A stretch of 64,000 nt of DNA from WJMT01 sp964611275 (GCA_964611275.1 CAZSZS010000040.1:3091-67090); one strand, 5' to 3'; positions 1 to 8,906 are shown, counted from the first letter of the stretch. A program made the numbers and translations. The notes: a model not told the origin generated them from the sequence alone.

Positions 1-1
1 C

Positions 2-1141
2 ACTATGAACAAATACGCCGGGTATTTCCGGTTGGAGAATGGCGCGTTAAAGGAACTCATCTACGAGCCGGCGTCCTTCTCCGGTTCAAGATGGCGGAGC
101 GGGTTGATTCGATCAAAAAAATCAGATGCCCTCATCTTCATGATGGGGGATTACCGGAACTTCCCCGAGGCGTATCTGAGCCGTACCGATTTCTCGGAAC
201 GAAAAAAAATCACGACCACCAATCCGCAGCAGGACCAGTATAAGTGGGGGCGCCGTATCCTGATCGATTACACCAACGACGACGGAGTCCCGCTGCAGGG
301 GGTGCTGAGTATTCCTGATGGTTATCAAAAGGGACGGAAACTCCCGATGATTGTGTATTCCTACGAAAAAATGTCACAAACCCTGTACAATTACGCCGCC
401 CCACGACTGTCGGGTTCCAGCATCTGTGAGATGATGTATGTTTCCGACGGTTATCTTGTCCTTCGCCCTGATATTCATTTTAATGTCGGGACACCTCACT
501 CGGATATGCACAAGTGCATTGACGCCGCCATCGAGAAGGTCATGGAACTGGGATATGTGGATGAAAAACGCATCGGATATGAGGGATTCAGCTTTGGAGG
601 CCACTGCGGTATGTTTATTTCGACCCAGGATAATAAGTTTGCTGCCATCGCCGCGGGGGCGGGGGTCAGCAACTTGGTTCAGGGATTCAACATTGATATT
701 GTAGGGGACGGCAGCAATGAACAGGATTACTACATGACCGGACAGGGACGACTGGCAAACGATCCCGTCAGCGACACCGGGATGTTCCTCTCGGAATCCG
801 CGGTTTTTAACGCCGGAAACATGAATACACCGCTGCTGCTGTTTCACGGGAGCGTGGACACCGTCGTGCAGTGGGAACATTCCTTTGGTTTCTACAGCAT
901 CCTGCGTTATCTGAAAAAGCCGGTCGTCTTTTTGTCCTATCGCGGCGAGGGCCATGGCCTGAGAAAAAAGAGCAACCGCCTGGATATCCAGAAACGGTTG
1001 AAGGAATATTTCGACCACTATCTGAAGGGCCGGGATGCTGGAAAATGGATAACCGACGGACTGCCTTATTCGCTGAAAAAGAAATCAGATAAAAATGGCG
1101 ACAAAGACAAAGACAGGCCGAAACTCCCGGTGTGGAAATAG
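2..1141 (+). CDS. S9-family (prolyl oligopeptidase-type) serine peptidase, C-terminal part, cut by window edge
   Basis: The reading frame is open to the left edge, so this is the C-terminal portion of a longer protein. Counting from the first Met (position 5), an alpha/beta-hydrolase domain shows the nucleophile motif G-F-S-F-G with Ser196, an acid in HGSVD (Asp285) and a base in GEGHG (His317). That is the Ser-Asp-His order and spacing of S9 peptidases. About 100 residues before the catalytic domain look like the last blades of the family's N-terminal beta-propeller; the rest should lie upstream. S9 enzymes cleave peptides, often after proline or as dipeptidyl peptidases. The exact specificity cannot be told here. 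The tail is Lys/Asp-rich and low in complexity. The next gene, lexA, has its own promoter, so the two are unlikely to be one operon. Confidence 0.88.
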   Translation, partial: TMNKYAGYFRLENGALKELIYEPASFSGSRWRSGLIRSKKSDALIFMMGDYRNFPEAYLSRTDFSERKKITTTNPQQDQYKWGRRILIDYTNDDGVPLQGVLSIPDGYQKGRKLPMIVYSYEKMSQTLYNYAAPRLSGSSICEMMYVSDGYLVLRPDIHFNVGTPHSDMHKCIDAAIEKVMELGYVDEKRIGYEGFSFGGHCGMFISTQDNKFAAIAAGAGVSNLVQGFNIDIVGDGSNEQDYYMTGQGRLANDPVSDTGMFLSESAVFNAGNMNTPLLLFHGSVDTVVQWEHSFGFYSILRYLKKPVVFLSYRGEGHGLRKKSNRLDIQKRLKEYFDHYLKGRDAGKWITDGLPYSLKKKSDKNGDKDKDRPKLPVWK

Positions 1142-1188
1142 CCGCCTGATCCAACAATAACAGACGGGGACATCCTATAATTTTTTTC

Positions 1189-1217
1189 TTGACAAAGCTT
1201 TGCTTTGGGATTATCTT
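1189..1217 (+). promoter_or_regulatory. lexA promoter (TTGACA, 17 bp, TATCTT)
   Basis: TTGACA at 1189-1194 and TATCTT at 1212-1217 are separated by exactly 17 bp. Transcription should begin near 1224, giving a leader of about 14 bases before the ATG at 1238. This placement excludes the in-frame TTG at 1205, which lies between the two boxes. Confidence 0.65.
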
Positions 1218-1237
1218 ATCTAATACAGGTGAACAAA

Positions 1238-1852
1238 ATGGTGAACAGACAAAGGCTGGAATTGACCGAAAGGCAAAAAAAGGTTCTGCAGGCAGTGGAG
1301 GATTTCATCCGGAAGCACGGCTATGCGCCTACCATACGGCGGCTGGCCGGGATACTCGGCATTCAAAGCCCCTCCGCCGTGTTCAAGCATATCTCCAGTA
1401 TAGAGAAAAAGGGTTATCTGAGAAAAGAGGGAGGGGAGCTCAAGCTCGCGGGAGCCTCTTCTTTGGAGCCTCATGTCCAGGTGCCTTTGGTCGGCCTGGT
1501 CCCTGCCGGAGATCCCAGGGAGGTCTTTGACAGCAGGGAAGAGGCCGTGGATGTTCCCGAGTGGATGCTGGGGCGCAAGAAGGGAAATGTTTTCTGTGTT
1601 CTTGTCGAAGGGAAAAGCATGGTGGATGCTTATATAGACGACGGGGACAGGGTTCTTTTGGAGAGGACCCATACGGCTCATTCAGGAGAGATGGTGGTGG
1701 CCTTTCTCGATGACGGTTCCATAACGTTAAAGAGACTAAAGATCGATAACGGGAATATTTTTCTGGTCCCTGAGAATCCTGAGTTCAAACCCATACAGGT
1801 CTCAGAACTGAAAATAATCGGGCGGGTTATCGGAGTCCTGCGGAAGTACTGA
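1238..1852 (+). CDS. lexA: LexA, SOS repressor and self-cleaving S24 peptidase
   Basis: From the ATG at 1238 the protein is 204 aa, a normal LexA length. The N-terminal winged helix (about residues 1-65) has the typical LTERQKKVLQAVEDF opening. A linker leads to the autocleavage site in V-P-A-G-D-P (Ala-Gly bond). The S24 catalytic pair is visible: Ser127 in GKSMVDAYIDDGD and Lys165 in SITLKRLK, 38 residues apart, as in the family. LexA represses DNA-damage genes until RecA filaments trigger self-cleavage. It is followed after 46 bp by dinB and then dnaE2, so it probably represses its own operon. A GGTGAAC direct repeat (1228-1234 and 1240-1246) overlaps the start codon and could be an operator. 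A second start, GTG at 1241, directly follows the ATG and cannot be excluded. Confidence 0.93.
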   Translation: MVNRQRLELTERQKKVLQAVEDFIRKHGYAPTIRRLAGILGIQSPSAVFKHISSIEKKGYLRKEGGELKLAGASSLEPHVQVPLVGLVPAGDPREVFDSREEAVDVPEWMLGRKKGNVFCVLVEGKSMVDAYIDDGDRVLLERTHTAHSGEMVVAFLDDGSITLKRLKIDNGNIFLVPENPEFKPIQVSELKIIGRVIGVLRKY

Positions 1853-1898
1853 CCCGGTCGGCCCGGCTTTCCGAGTTTAAAAATAAGGAGCGATAGAA

Positions 1899-3122
1899 TT
1901 GAGAAGACGGTGTATTGTCCATATTGATATTGATGCTTTCTTTGCCTCTGTGGAAAAGCTTCTGGACCCCTCTCTTGAGGGAAAACCTGTTATCGTGGGC
2001 GGACTTCCTCATGAAAGAGGCGTTGCGTCCACAGCTTCCTATGAGGCCAGAAAGTACGGGGTGCATTCGGGCATGCCGCTGCAAAAGGCTTATCAGCTCT
2101 GCCCTAACGGCATATTTATAAGGGGCGACCACCGGGTCTATACGGCTTTTTCCAGGAATTTCCGTCGGATCCTTTCGCGGTACACTCCGGATATGGAGAT
2201 GGCTTCCCTGGATGAGGCTTATCTGGACCTCAGCCGCTGTGGCGCGCTTTATTCCTCATTCTCAAGAACGGTCGCTCAGATAAAGCAGACCGTGGAGAAA
2301 AAATTAAGACTCTCTGTGTCCGTGGGCGTAGGGCCTAACAAGACTATAGCCAAGCTGGCAACCAACAGAGCCAAACCCGGGGGGCTGGTGGAAGTAAAAC
2401 CGGGCTGCGAGGAGTCCTTTCTTAAGGAGCTTCCCATAGAGGCTCTTCCGGGAATCGGCTTCAAAGCCCGGGCTGAACTTGATATGCTCAACATACGGAA
2501 GATCAAAGACCTCTGGGGGCTGCCCAGGGAGGCTCTGAGGACACTTTTCGGATTAAGGGGAGAGGAGATCCGTCTTCAATCCCATGGTATTGACGACCGG
2601 CCTCTGGAGTCATCCGGAGAGCAGAAATCGATTTCGCGTGAGACCACATTTCTCAAGGATATATGGGAGAGGCGGCTCCTTCTGGCTCACCTGGCCTATC
2701 TTTGTGACCGTTTGAGTTTGGCTCTGAGAAAAGACCGTTGCTTCAGCCATATCATAGAGGTCAAGGTCAGGTGGTCTGATTTCAAGACCGAAGTCCGCCG
2801 CAGGCTTCTGGTGAATCCGGTCCAGGAAATGGATGATATCTACCGGATAGCCCGGGAGCTGTTTTTAGAGCTTTTTAAGGGAGCTCGTTTGTCACTCCGT
2901 CTGGTGGGAGTCAAGTCTTCTGACCTGGTCAGAAGCCGGACCCTTTCGCTTTTTGAGCCTCACTCTCTCCATAAAGAACGTCTGGGCACGGCTGTTTTCG
3001 AAGTGAGAGAGAAATACGGGTTTGGCTCCCTTCTTACCGCCAGGGAGAAGATGCTGGACGATGTGTACGGCTTCACAAAGAAGCGCGGTTTTATACTGAA
3101 AACAGCTTCTCTCACCAAATAG
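1899..3122 (+). CDS. dinB: Y-family DNA polymerase (Pol IV/DinB type)
   Basis: The 407-aa product begins with TTG at 1899, chosen because AAGGAG (1885-1890) sits 8 bases upstream. The palm has the HIDIDAFFASVE motif and the SLDEAYLD motif, so all three catalytic acidic residues are present. This separates it from ImuB, the inactive Y-family protein usually found beside dnaE2. A helix-hairpin-helix segment (LPGIGFKARAELDMLNI) and a C-terminal little-finger domain follow. It carries out translesion DNA synthesis in the cytoplasm. It lies between lexA and a DnaE2-like polymerase with short gaps, in the position imuB takes in other lexA-imuA-imuB-dnaE2 cassettes. No imuA homologue is seen. Damage-inducible expression is inferred from the operon. 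Confidence 0.92.
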   Translation: MRRRCIVHIDIDAFFASVEKLLDPSLEGKPVIVGGLPHERGVASTASYEARKYGVHSGMPLQKAYQLCPNGIFIRGDHRVYTAFSRNFRRILSRYTPDMEMASLDEAYLDLSRCGALYSSFSRTVAQIKQTVEKKLRLSVSVGVGPNKTIAKLATNRAKPGGLVEVKPGCEESFLKELPIEALPGIGFKARAELDMLNIRKIKDLWGLPREALRTLFGLRGEEIRLQSHGIDDRPLESSGEQKSISRETTFLKDIWERRLLLAHLAYLCDRLSLALRKDRCFSHIIEVKVRWSDFKTEVRRRLLVNPVQEMDDIYRIARELFLELFKGARLSLRLVGVKSSDLVRSRTLSLFEPHSLHKERLGTAVFEVREKYGFGSLLTAREKMLDDVYGFTKKRGFILKTASLTK

Positions 3123-3181
3123 CCTCTGGCTTTTGTCATTTTTAACGGAACAGGTCATGGTTTTTGGAGGTCAATGAGAAA

Positions 3182-5989
3182 GTGATGTTTGTTCCCCTGC
3201 GGGTTCACTCCGTGTACAGCAAAGGCAAAGGGAGTGTGCTTCCGGATGAGCTGGCTTTCTGGGCAAAAGACAGGGGAATGGCTGCGGCATGTCTTTCAGA
3301 TAGGGAGGTTTTTTACGCATGGGGACGCTGGAAGGAAGCAGCCCGCAGAAACAAAATAGTCCCTTTGTACGGCTGTGAATTGACCGTCCAAAAGAGAAAG
3401 CTTCTGTTTGTGGTTAAAAACCGGACCGGATACTGGAACCTGATGGAGATCTTTAACAGCAGGGAGATAAAACAGGTCCGGGGTCTTGTGGTGGTCTATA
3501 TCCCCCAGGCGGGGGAGAGTGAGTTTCCGGAGGGGCTCAAAGCCGCGGCTGGTCCGGATTTCTACCTGGGAGCGGATTTTCAAAACTTTGAAAAGGTAGT
3601 GCACTGGGCCGGGGTGTACTCTCTGCCCGGGGTTTGGGCCAATCCCCTGAAGTTTATTGGAAATCCGAAAAGGCTTATCCTTACTCACTCTATCCATGAA
3701 AAACGGCCTTTCCCTCCGGAATGGACAAAATGGAAGTCCCGGATGAAGTTTTTCGGCCCGCTCCAGCAGGAATTGGCACTGAAAAAGTTTGGCAGCAAAG
3801 TCAGTGAGTTTTTTAGAAGGACTCTTGAAGTGGCTGAAAAGTGCTCTTTCACTCTGGAAAACATCGTTCCCGGACTGCCTGAAGGCCTTTTCCCAGAGTC
3901 GTTCAGGGATATGGTCATGAAAACAATGCAGCAGAAGAAATCCCTGAGCTGGAGAGAGAGGCAGCGGGCGCGGATAGAGCTGCAGGCGGTTGAAAAAACA
4001 GGATTCGGTCCTTATTTCCAGGTGGTCCATGATGTGGTGCGTTTTGCACGGCGGGAGGGGATCCTTTATAATCTCAAAGGCTCCGGGGCCTCTTCTTTTC
4101 TGGCCTATCTTCTGGGGATCTCCCATATCAATCCGGTTGATTTTGACCTTTATTTTGCCCGGTTTTTAAACCAGGGCCGGAAGGACCCTCCGGATTTTGA
4201 CCTGGACTTTGATTCCAGATACAGAGACCGGGTGCTGGAGTATGTTCTGGAGAATTACGGAAAGGGAAAAACTGGGGCGGCTTTTGTGTGCAGCCTCAAA
4301 AACTACCGGGCCCGTTCCGCTGTTTATGAAACGGCGCGGGCATTTGGCCTGCCTCCGGCAGAGTCGAGGGCGCTCAGCAAGAAGGTCCCCTATTTTGTGG
4401 AGCCTGATTATCTGAAAAAGCATCACCCTCCGCCCGGCTGTAAGGAGATCTGGAGGGCTGCCTCGGAATTGACTTCGGTCTACGGTGAAAGTTCTCTTCA
4501 TGTGGGAGGTGTTCTTTTGACACCCCCGCCGGTCAGCCGGTATCTTCCTCTGGAAAAATCAGCAAAAGGCCTCATCATGTGTCATTTTGACCGGGATGCG
4601 GTGGAAGATTTGAAGCTCATTAAGCTGGACCTTCTTTCCGTACGAGGGCTGGCCGCGATTTCCGGGACGAAAAATGAGCTGAACATAAAGGATATTCCAT
4701 GGAATGACAAAAAGAGCTTTCTCCTTCTCTCCCGCGCACAGACCATAGGATGCTTTCAGGTCGAGAGTCCGGCCATGATGAATCTGCTTTCCCGAATGAA
4801 GCCGGATGATATCTACGGGCTGACCCAGGCTTTAGCGTTGATCCGGCCGGGGCCGACGCAAAGCGGGACAAAAAAGGCCGTGCTCCAGGCGCGTGAGGGC
4901 AGGTCATCTGCCAATGACCCGTTTTTCTCCGGAATCATTCCTGAGACCGGAGGGCTTCTCCTTTATGAAGAGCAGGTCATGCAGGTGGCTGAGAGAGTCG
5001 CCGGCATGAGTTCAGAAGAGGGAGACACACTGCGCAGGGAACTGAAAAAGAAATCGCCCTGTCCCGCCTTGAAAGATAAGTTTTTTCAAGGAGCGCAAAA
5101 GCGAGGATACACACGCACCGAGATAACAAAGATATGGAATCATATGGAGCAATTTTCTTCCTACTCTTTTAATAAAGCTCATAGTGCCTCCTATGCGTGC
5201 ATGGCTTATCAGTCCGTTTATTTAAAAGCCCATCATCCTCTGCCGTATCTCAAAGCTGTTTTGAATGCCGGCGGAGGTTATTACAGCCTCCCGGTCTATA
5301 TAGAGGAAGCCAAAAGGCTTGGGATCAAGGTTCTGCCCCCGGATGTCGCACACAGTGATTATGACTTCGAAGAGGAGGGCTCCTGCATAAGGGTGGGGCT
5401 TTTGTCCATAAAGCGCCTTAAGACCAGCACGGCCAAAAAGATAATAGAAGAACGCCGAAAAGGCCCTTACCGCTCTCTGGATGATTTTCTTGCCAGGGTT
5501 TCTGTGACCAGGGCGGAGCTTTTCTCTCTGGTCAAGTCAGGGGCTTTGGACCCGTTGGAGCCCCGAAGGGCAGAGCAGGTCCTGAATGGTTATAAAGGCA
5601 GCGGAGGAACAGAAAAGATTCCCGAGATGGAAAAGGCACGGAAAGAGAAGATGCTGATTGACTCTCTGGGGTTTGATCCCACAGGAGATGCTCTCAATCT
5701 TTTTAACGCGAAAAGGCCGGCTCTGCGGATCAAAGACCTGGAATACAGGGCCGGACAGATCGTGGAGCTTATGGTCCGGGTTATGGACGCGCGCAGGAAA
5801 AAGGTCAGGCAGGGGGAAACGTATTTCTTTCTTTTTTCAGACGAAACAGGCATGATCGAAGGAGCAGGCACAAAGAAATGTGTTCCTTTTGGTTCGCCGC
5901 CGGCCTGTTATGTGCGGGGCAGGATCCGCAGGAGCGAGAACGGGCGCGTCAAGATTTTCAACTGTGCTTTTCTCTCTTTGCACGAGTGA
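3182..5989 (+). CDS. dnaE2: DnaE2-like (error-prone) DNA polymerase III alpha subunit
   Basis: About 935 aa, clearly shorter than replicative DnaE (roughly 1,160) and nearer to DnaE2. GTG at 3182 (or the adjacent ATG at 3185) is preferred because GGAGG lies at 3166-3170; the in-frame TTG at 3164 would overlap that site. The N-terminal PHP domain is degenerate: LRVHSVYS is kept, but the usual TDHGN metal site reads SDREV. The catalytic palm is intact: PDFDLDFD carries two aspartates and IKLDLLSVRGL the third. These are followed by a helix-hairpin-helix region (TAKKIIEERRKGPYRSLDDF) and an OB-fold near the C-terminus. The role inferred is damage-induced translesion synthesis with the neighbouring DinB. 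A second replicative dnaE should exist elsewhere in the genome. Confidence 0.9.
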   Translation: MMFVPLRVHSVYSKGKGSVLPDELAFWAKDRGMAAACLSDREVFYAWGRWKEAARRNKIVPLYGCELTVQKRKLLFVVKNRTGYWNLMEIFNSREIKQVRGLVVVYIPQAGESEFPEGLKAAAGPDFYLGADFQNFEKVVHWAGVYSLPGVWANPLKFIGNPKRLILTHSIHEKRPFPPEWTKWKSRMKFFGPLQQELALKKFGSKVSEFFRRTLEVAEKCSFTLENIVPGLPEGLFPESFRDMVMKTMQQKKSLSWRERQRARIELQAVEKTGFGPYFQVVHDVVRFARREGILYNLKGSGASSFLAYLLGISHINPVDFDLYFARFLNQGRKDPPDFDLDFDSRYRDRVLEYVLENYGKGKTGAAFVCSLKNYRARSAVYETARAFGLPPAESRALSKKVPYFVEPDYLKKHHPPPGCKEIWRAASELTSVYGESSLHVGGVLLTPPPVSRYLPLEKSAKGLIMCHFDRDAVEDLKLIKLDLLSVRGLAAISGTKNELNIKDIPWNDKKSFLLLSRAQTIGCFQVESPAMMNLLSRMKPDDIYGLTQALALIRPGPTQSGTKKAVLQAREGRSSANDPFFSGIIPETGGLLLYEEQVMQVAERVAGMSSEEGDTLRRELKKKSPCPALKDKFFQGAQKRGYTRTEITKIWNHMEQFSSYSFNKAHSASYACMAYQSVYLKAHHPLPYLKAVLNAGGGYYSLPVYIEEAKRLGIKVLPPDVAHSDYDFEEEGSCIRVGLLSIKRLKTSTAKKIIEERRKGPYRSLDDFLARVSVTRAELFSLVKSGALDPLEPRRAEQVLNGYKGSGGTEKIPEMEKARKEKMLIDSLGFDPTGDALNLFNAKRPALRIKDLEYRAGQIVELMVRVMDARRKKVRQGETYFFLFSDETGMIEGAGTKKCVPFGSPPACYVRGRIRRSENGRVKIFNCAFLSLHE

Positions 5990-6057
5990 TCTGGATCATT
6001 CCGGTCCTTTATTTTTTGCCTGTACCTTGTGTGGTTTTATTGGGATTCACTCCCGCT

Positions 6058-7701
6058 CTATTTTTCGGAGAACACAATGGCTACTGTTTTCCAGACCTTG
6101 ACTCTCACTCCGTTCTTGACAGCTGGTTTGTATTTCCACTTCTTTATGGTTCTTTCTGTATTTTCGTTAAGACCGTATGAATTCTCGATCCCCTGGACTA
6201 TTCTGGTCTCAATCACATCCCCTGTTTCAGAAACCAAAATGACCAGCACCACTTTACCGCTCACTTTGTATTTTAATGCAGCAGGAGTGTATTCCGGCTC
6301 GACTCTTTTGACGAGCTCCGGCGGGCTGTCCACTTCATTCAAAGCAATGATATCCCCTGTTTCGATTTTTTTCTCAGGTGCAGGTTCGGGTGTTTCCGCA
6401 GGTTCTTGATCCTCGGTCTTTTGTTCCTCTTTGTTGGGTCTGGATTCCGGTAGGACATGATCTATAAGTTCTTCGATTTTGGGCTGAGGAATCTGTTTGA
6501 AATCCGGAGGAGGCAGCGGGGTGATGCTCTCCTCCTGGCTTTCCCGGATGGTGTCTGCGGTTTTTGCCGGAGCTTCCACCACATCTTGATTTTGTTCTTC
6601 AGATGGCAAGGATTCCGGGGGAGAGGCAGGCCGCTCTGAAGCGATTTGGGTTTTTCTCTCAGCCTCTTCTCCTGGATCTTGTGGCCCGGCTGGATACTCT
6701 TCCGAGATGGTTATAGGTGTATCGACAGAGGCAGCATCTTCTATCTCCGGGTCGATTTGTTCTGCTGCAGCGGACTTATAAAATTGTTGAGAGGCTTCCT
6801 GTTTTTTATGGGAATTTTTAGGAAGAGCTACTAACAGAATAAGAGTCAATCCCAGAATGACAGAGCCAGATGCAAACAGTATCCACCTGGGTATCTTTTT
6901 TTTATTTTCTTCAGCAGAATATTCATTAAAAAGGGAAGCTCTTCTGTATTTTTTTTCAGGATCTTTGTGTTTCTTTTCTTCTTCTTTCCGGCTTTCCTGA
7001 ATTGTTTTCCCTTCTTTTTTTTCTTCCTTTATTTCTTCCTCTTGAAGAGGCGGTTTAACCGGAGCTTTCTGTTTGTTTGCGGGGTGGGCGAATTCAGCCA
7101 GTTTGCTTTTGAGGATCTCATCTATCTCTCTGCTTTTATCACTTGTGAGGTTTGTTGGCTGTGCTTTATCTCTCTTTTTAGCTAAATATTCCTCATACAG
7201 ACTATCAATCTCTTTCTCTCCGTTTAGTTTATTTTGTCTTTCCTGAGGTGAGGAACTCGCGGCTTTTTTCTCGGTTTCTTTCTTTTCCAGAAAAGCCTCT
7301 GAAGCTCTTTTATCTCTGGGTGACATTTCTGTGTCTATATTTAATAATTCAGATACCTTTGATATCATCTCCTTTTCTTTGTACGGTTTGGTAATGAAAG
7401 CGGAATTATTGAAATATTTAAGAACATAGCTCTGACAGGCTGCTTCAGAATAAAAATTAGTCATCATGAGAAGATTTATCTGTATGGTAAATGATTCGGA
7501 GATTTCTTCAAGAAGGTCAAATCCATGGAGCTTTGACAGGAAGGGTTCCATGATAATAAGGTCAGGCTTTTCCTCATAGAATTGGGATTTGCCTTCCAGG
7601 CCGTCTTTGGCTGCTATCACCTGGTATCCCTGCTCTTGCAGAAGATTCTTGAGAGAGGATAAGGATGTCCTGTTGTAATCAATGATGAGTATCTTTTTTT
7701 G
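6058..7701 (-). CDS. Pseudo-receiver / TM / TonB C-terminal domain chimera
   Basis: A 547-aa protein with an unusual domain order. Residues 1-120 form a CheY-like receiver: the beta1 acid Asp9 is kept (IIDYN), but the phosphoacceptor site reads IIMEP, with Glu53 for Asp, and the switch Lys is present (TKPY). A long charged Lys/Glu-rich region follows, then one TM segment (WILFASGSVILGLTLILLVAL, shown in part here: WILFASGSVILGLTLI), then a Pro/Glu-rich periplasmic spacer. The C-terminal 90 residues are a TonB domain (RVEPEYTPAALKYKVSGKVV, ending WKTVAIVFSEK). TonB domains pass energy to outer-membrane receptors or act as links to them. The start is set downstream because the TTG at 7767 is the -35 box of a promoter; ATGs at 7734 and 7719 are alternatives. 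No exbB/exbD is nearby. Confidence 0.82.
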   Translation of the reverse strand, partial: QKKILIIDYNRTSLSSLKNLLQEQGYQVIAAKDGLEGKSQFYEEKPDLIIMEPFLSKLHGFDLLEEISESFTIQINLLMMTNFYSEAACQSYVLKYFNNSAFITKPYKEKEMISKVSELLNIDTEMSPRDKRASEAFLEKKETEKKAASSSPQERQNKLNGEKEIDSLYEEYLAKKRDKAQPTNLTSDKSREIDEILKSKLAEFAHPANKQKAPVKPPLQEEEIKEEKKEGKTIQESRKEEEKKHKDPEKKYRRASLFNEYSAEENKKKIPRWILFASGSVILGLTLILLVALPKNSHKKQEASQQFYKSAAAEQIDPEIEDAASVDTPITISEEYPAGPQDPGEEAERKTQIASERPASPPESLPSEEQNQDVVEAPAKTADTIRESQEESITPLPPPDFKQIPQPKIEELIDHVLPESRPNKEEQKTEDQEPAETPEPAPEKKIETGDIIALNEVDSPPELVKRVEPEYTPAALKYKVSGKVVLVILVSETGDVIETRIVQGIENSYGLNENTERTIKKWKYKPAVKNGVRVKVWKTVAIVFSEK

Positions 7702-7738
7702 CATCCCGCTGCCAAACATCTTTTGAATGAACATATAT

Positions 7739-7767
7739 AAATTACGTCTTTGAAAGAAACCGGTCAA
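7739..7767 (-). promoter_or_regulatory. Promoter of the receiver-TonB gene (TTGACC, 17 bp, TAATTT)
   Basis: On the minus strand TTGACC (7767-7762) and TAATTT (7744-7739) are 17 bp apart. The TTG of the -35 box is in frame with the gene and would be mistaken for its start codon. Confidence 0.5.
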
Positions 7768-7869
7768 TCACCTTTAGGGGTGATTTAAGAGGTGAGATTG
7801 TTAATCTGCAGCAACCTTGACTCGTTCATCACCCGGGTTGGCCTGCAGTGGATTAAACTTTCTAATGTC

Positions 7870-8781
7870 TTAATCTTTACCAAACAAATCGCTCTGGCCT
7901 TTAGCAATATCTTTGATGACCTTTTTGAGCTCAGGATAGGTTTCGACCAGCTCTCTGGGCACATCCAATTTTTGGTTCGTCAGTTTGTTTTTTATCTGTA
8001 TGGCATTTGTCAGGGCCTGTCCCCTGTAGTGATTGTTGGTCACCACAAAGGTCTTTTTGGATTTTCCGCCCAGGTTTTTTATGCGGTTGATCCACTGATT
8101 GAGCTCTTCGTCAGGGTAAAGATAATCATAACGCGCATCCCTACCTGCATTTTTTCTGAACCAATTTTTATAGTTTCTGCCGTGAAGCCTCACATAGGTG
8201 AAATCAGGATTTGTGGCATAGGATGTGGGTTTGATTGATGACCGGAACACAGGCTGGTCGATGTTGCAGAAAGCCACTTTATGATCGGAGAGGAATTTTA
8301 GAAACTCGGGATTATCCCAGGAACTGTGCCTTATTTCCAAAGCAAGAGGCAGTCCGGAAAACATGCGGAACAAACGTTCCAGATAAAGTTTGTTTTTGGT
8401 GGAAAGGGAGAAAGACCAGGGAAACTGCATGAGTACAGCGCCCAGGCGGTTGTTTGCTGAAAGCGGTTCGATCCCGAATCTGAACTCATCTGCTTGTTTT
8501 TGAGAGGGATTTTTATCTTGATGGGTAAAGTCTTGATGGAGCTTGACAGCAAACAGAAAGTCCGGATTTTGTTCGACTTTTTTAATCCAGGAAAGAGCAA
8601 AGTTGAACATGGGCATCCGGTAGAACGTGCTGTTGATTTCCATAAAATCAATATACTGGGATAAAAACCTCAAGGCATGAAAACCTGATGGCTTTTTTCT
8701 CGGGTAAACGATCCCTTCCCAGTCTTTATAGCTCCAGCCGGCCGTCCCCACATTGTATTGAGCCATAGCATTATCCATCAT
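7870..8781 (-). CDS. DUF72 (YecE-like) TIM-barrel protein
   Basis: 303 aa, the usual length of the DUF72/YecE family. The N-terminus YNVGTAGWSYKDWEGIVYP is the family signature. Further family motifs are MEINSTFYRMP, the QFPWSFSL segment, LALEIRHSSW and FVVTNNHYRGQALTNA. The fold is a TIM barrel related to UV-endonuclease and sugar-isomerase-like enzymes, and the biochemical activity is not established for the family. The gene is transcribed away from pta, from a 242-bp intergenic region that also contains a copy of the dispersed ATTCATAAAAAAATGGC element. The start could be the first or second Met (MM) or the internal MAQY; the choice changes only five residues. Confidence 0.88.
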   Translation of the reverse strand: MMDNAMAQYNVGTAGWSYKDWEGIVYPRKKPSGFHALRFLSQYIDFMEINSTFYRMPMFNFALSWIKKVEQNPDFLFAVKLHQDFTHQDKNPSQKQADEFRFGIEPLSANNRLGAVLMQFPWSFSLSTKNKLYLERLFRMFSGLPLALEIRHSSWDNPEFLKFLSDHKVAFCNIDQPVFRSSIKPTSYATNPDFTYVRLHGRNYKNWFRKNAGRDARYDYLYPDEELNQWINRIKNLGGKSKKTFVVTNNHYRGQALTNAIQIKNKLTNQKLDVPRELVETYPELKKVIKDIAKGQSDLFGKD

Positions 8782-8784
8782 AAA

Positions 8785-8820
8785 CTGACCTATTCATAAA
8801 AAAATGGCAATGTTCATTGT
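8785..8820 (+). repeat. Dispersed intergenic element, copy 1 (right arm diverged)
   Basis: Contains CTGACCTATTCATAAAAAAA followed by TGGCAATG. The left part matches copies near 12380, 58080 and 63965. The right half differs from copies 2 and 4, so the AT-rich hairpin is mostly lost. It lies just upstream of the DUF72 start, between divergent genes. Confidence 0.75.
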
Positions 8821-8877
8821 AACAAAAAAACAGGAATTATTCTGTTTTTTGTTCTTAGCCAAAGCCTTTTTTTCAGA

Positions 8878-8906
8878 TTGAAAAGACGGCAGGTTTGTGT
8901 TATAAA
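8878..8906 (+). promoter_or_regulatory. pta-ackA promoter (TTGAAA, 17 bp, TATAAA)
   Basis: TTGAAA at 8878-8883 and TATAAA at 8901-8906 have a 17-bp spacer. The predicted leader before pta is about 110 bases, longer than the 10-40 bases usual in this window. I see no known riboswitch in it. Confidence 0.5.

Noticed and set aside
374..1018. Long minus-strand open frame opposite the S9 peptidase
   Set aside because: It mirrors a strongly coding plus-strand gene with an intact catalytic triad, has no recognisable motif and no ribosome-binding site.
3296..4126. 276-codon minus-strand frame opposite dnaE2
   Set aside because: It is a shadow of the polymerase gene: low-complexity translation with no domain, in antisense to conserved motifs.
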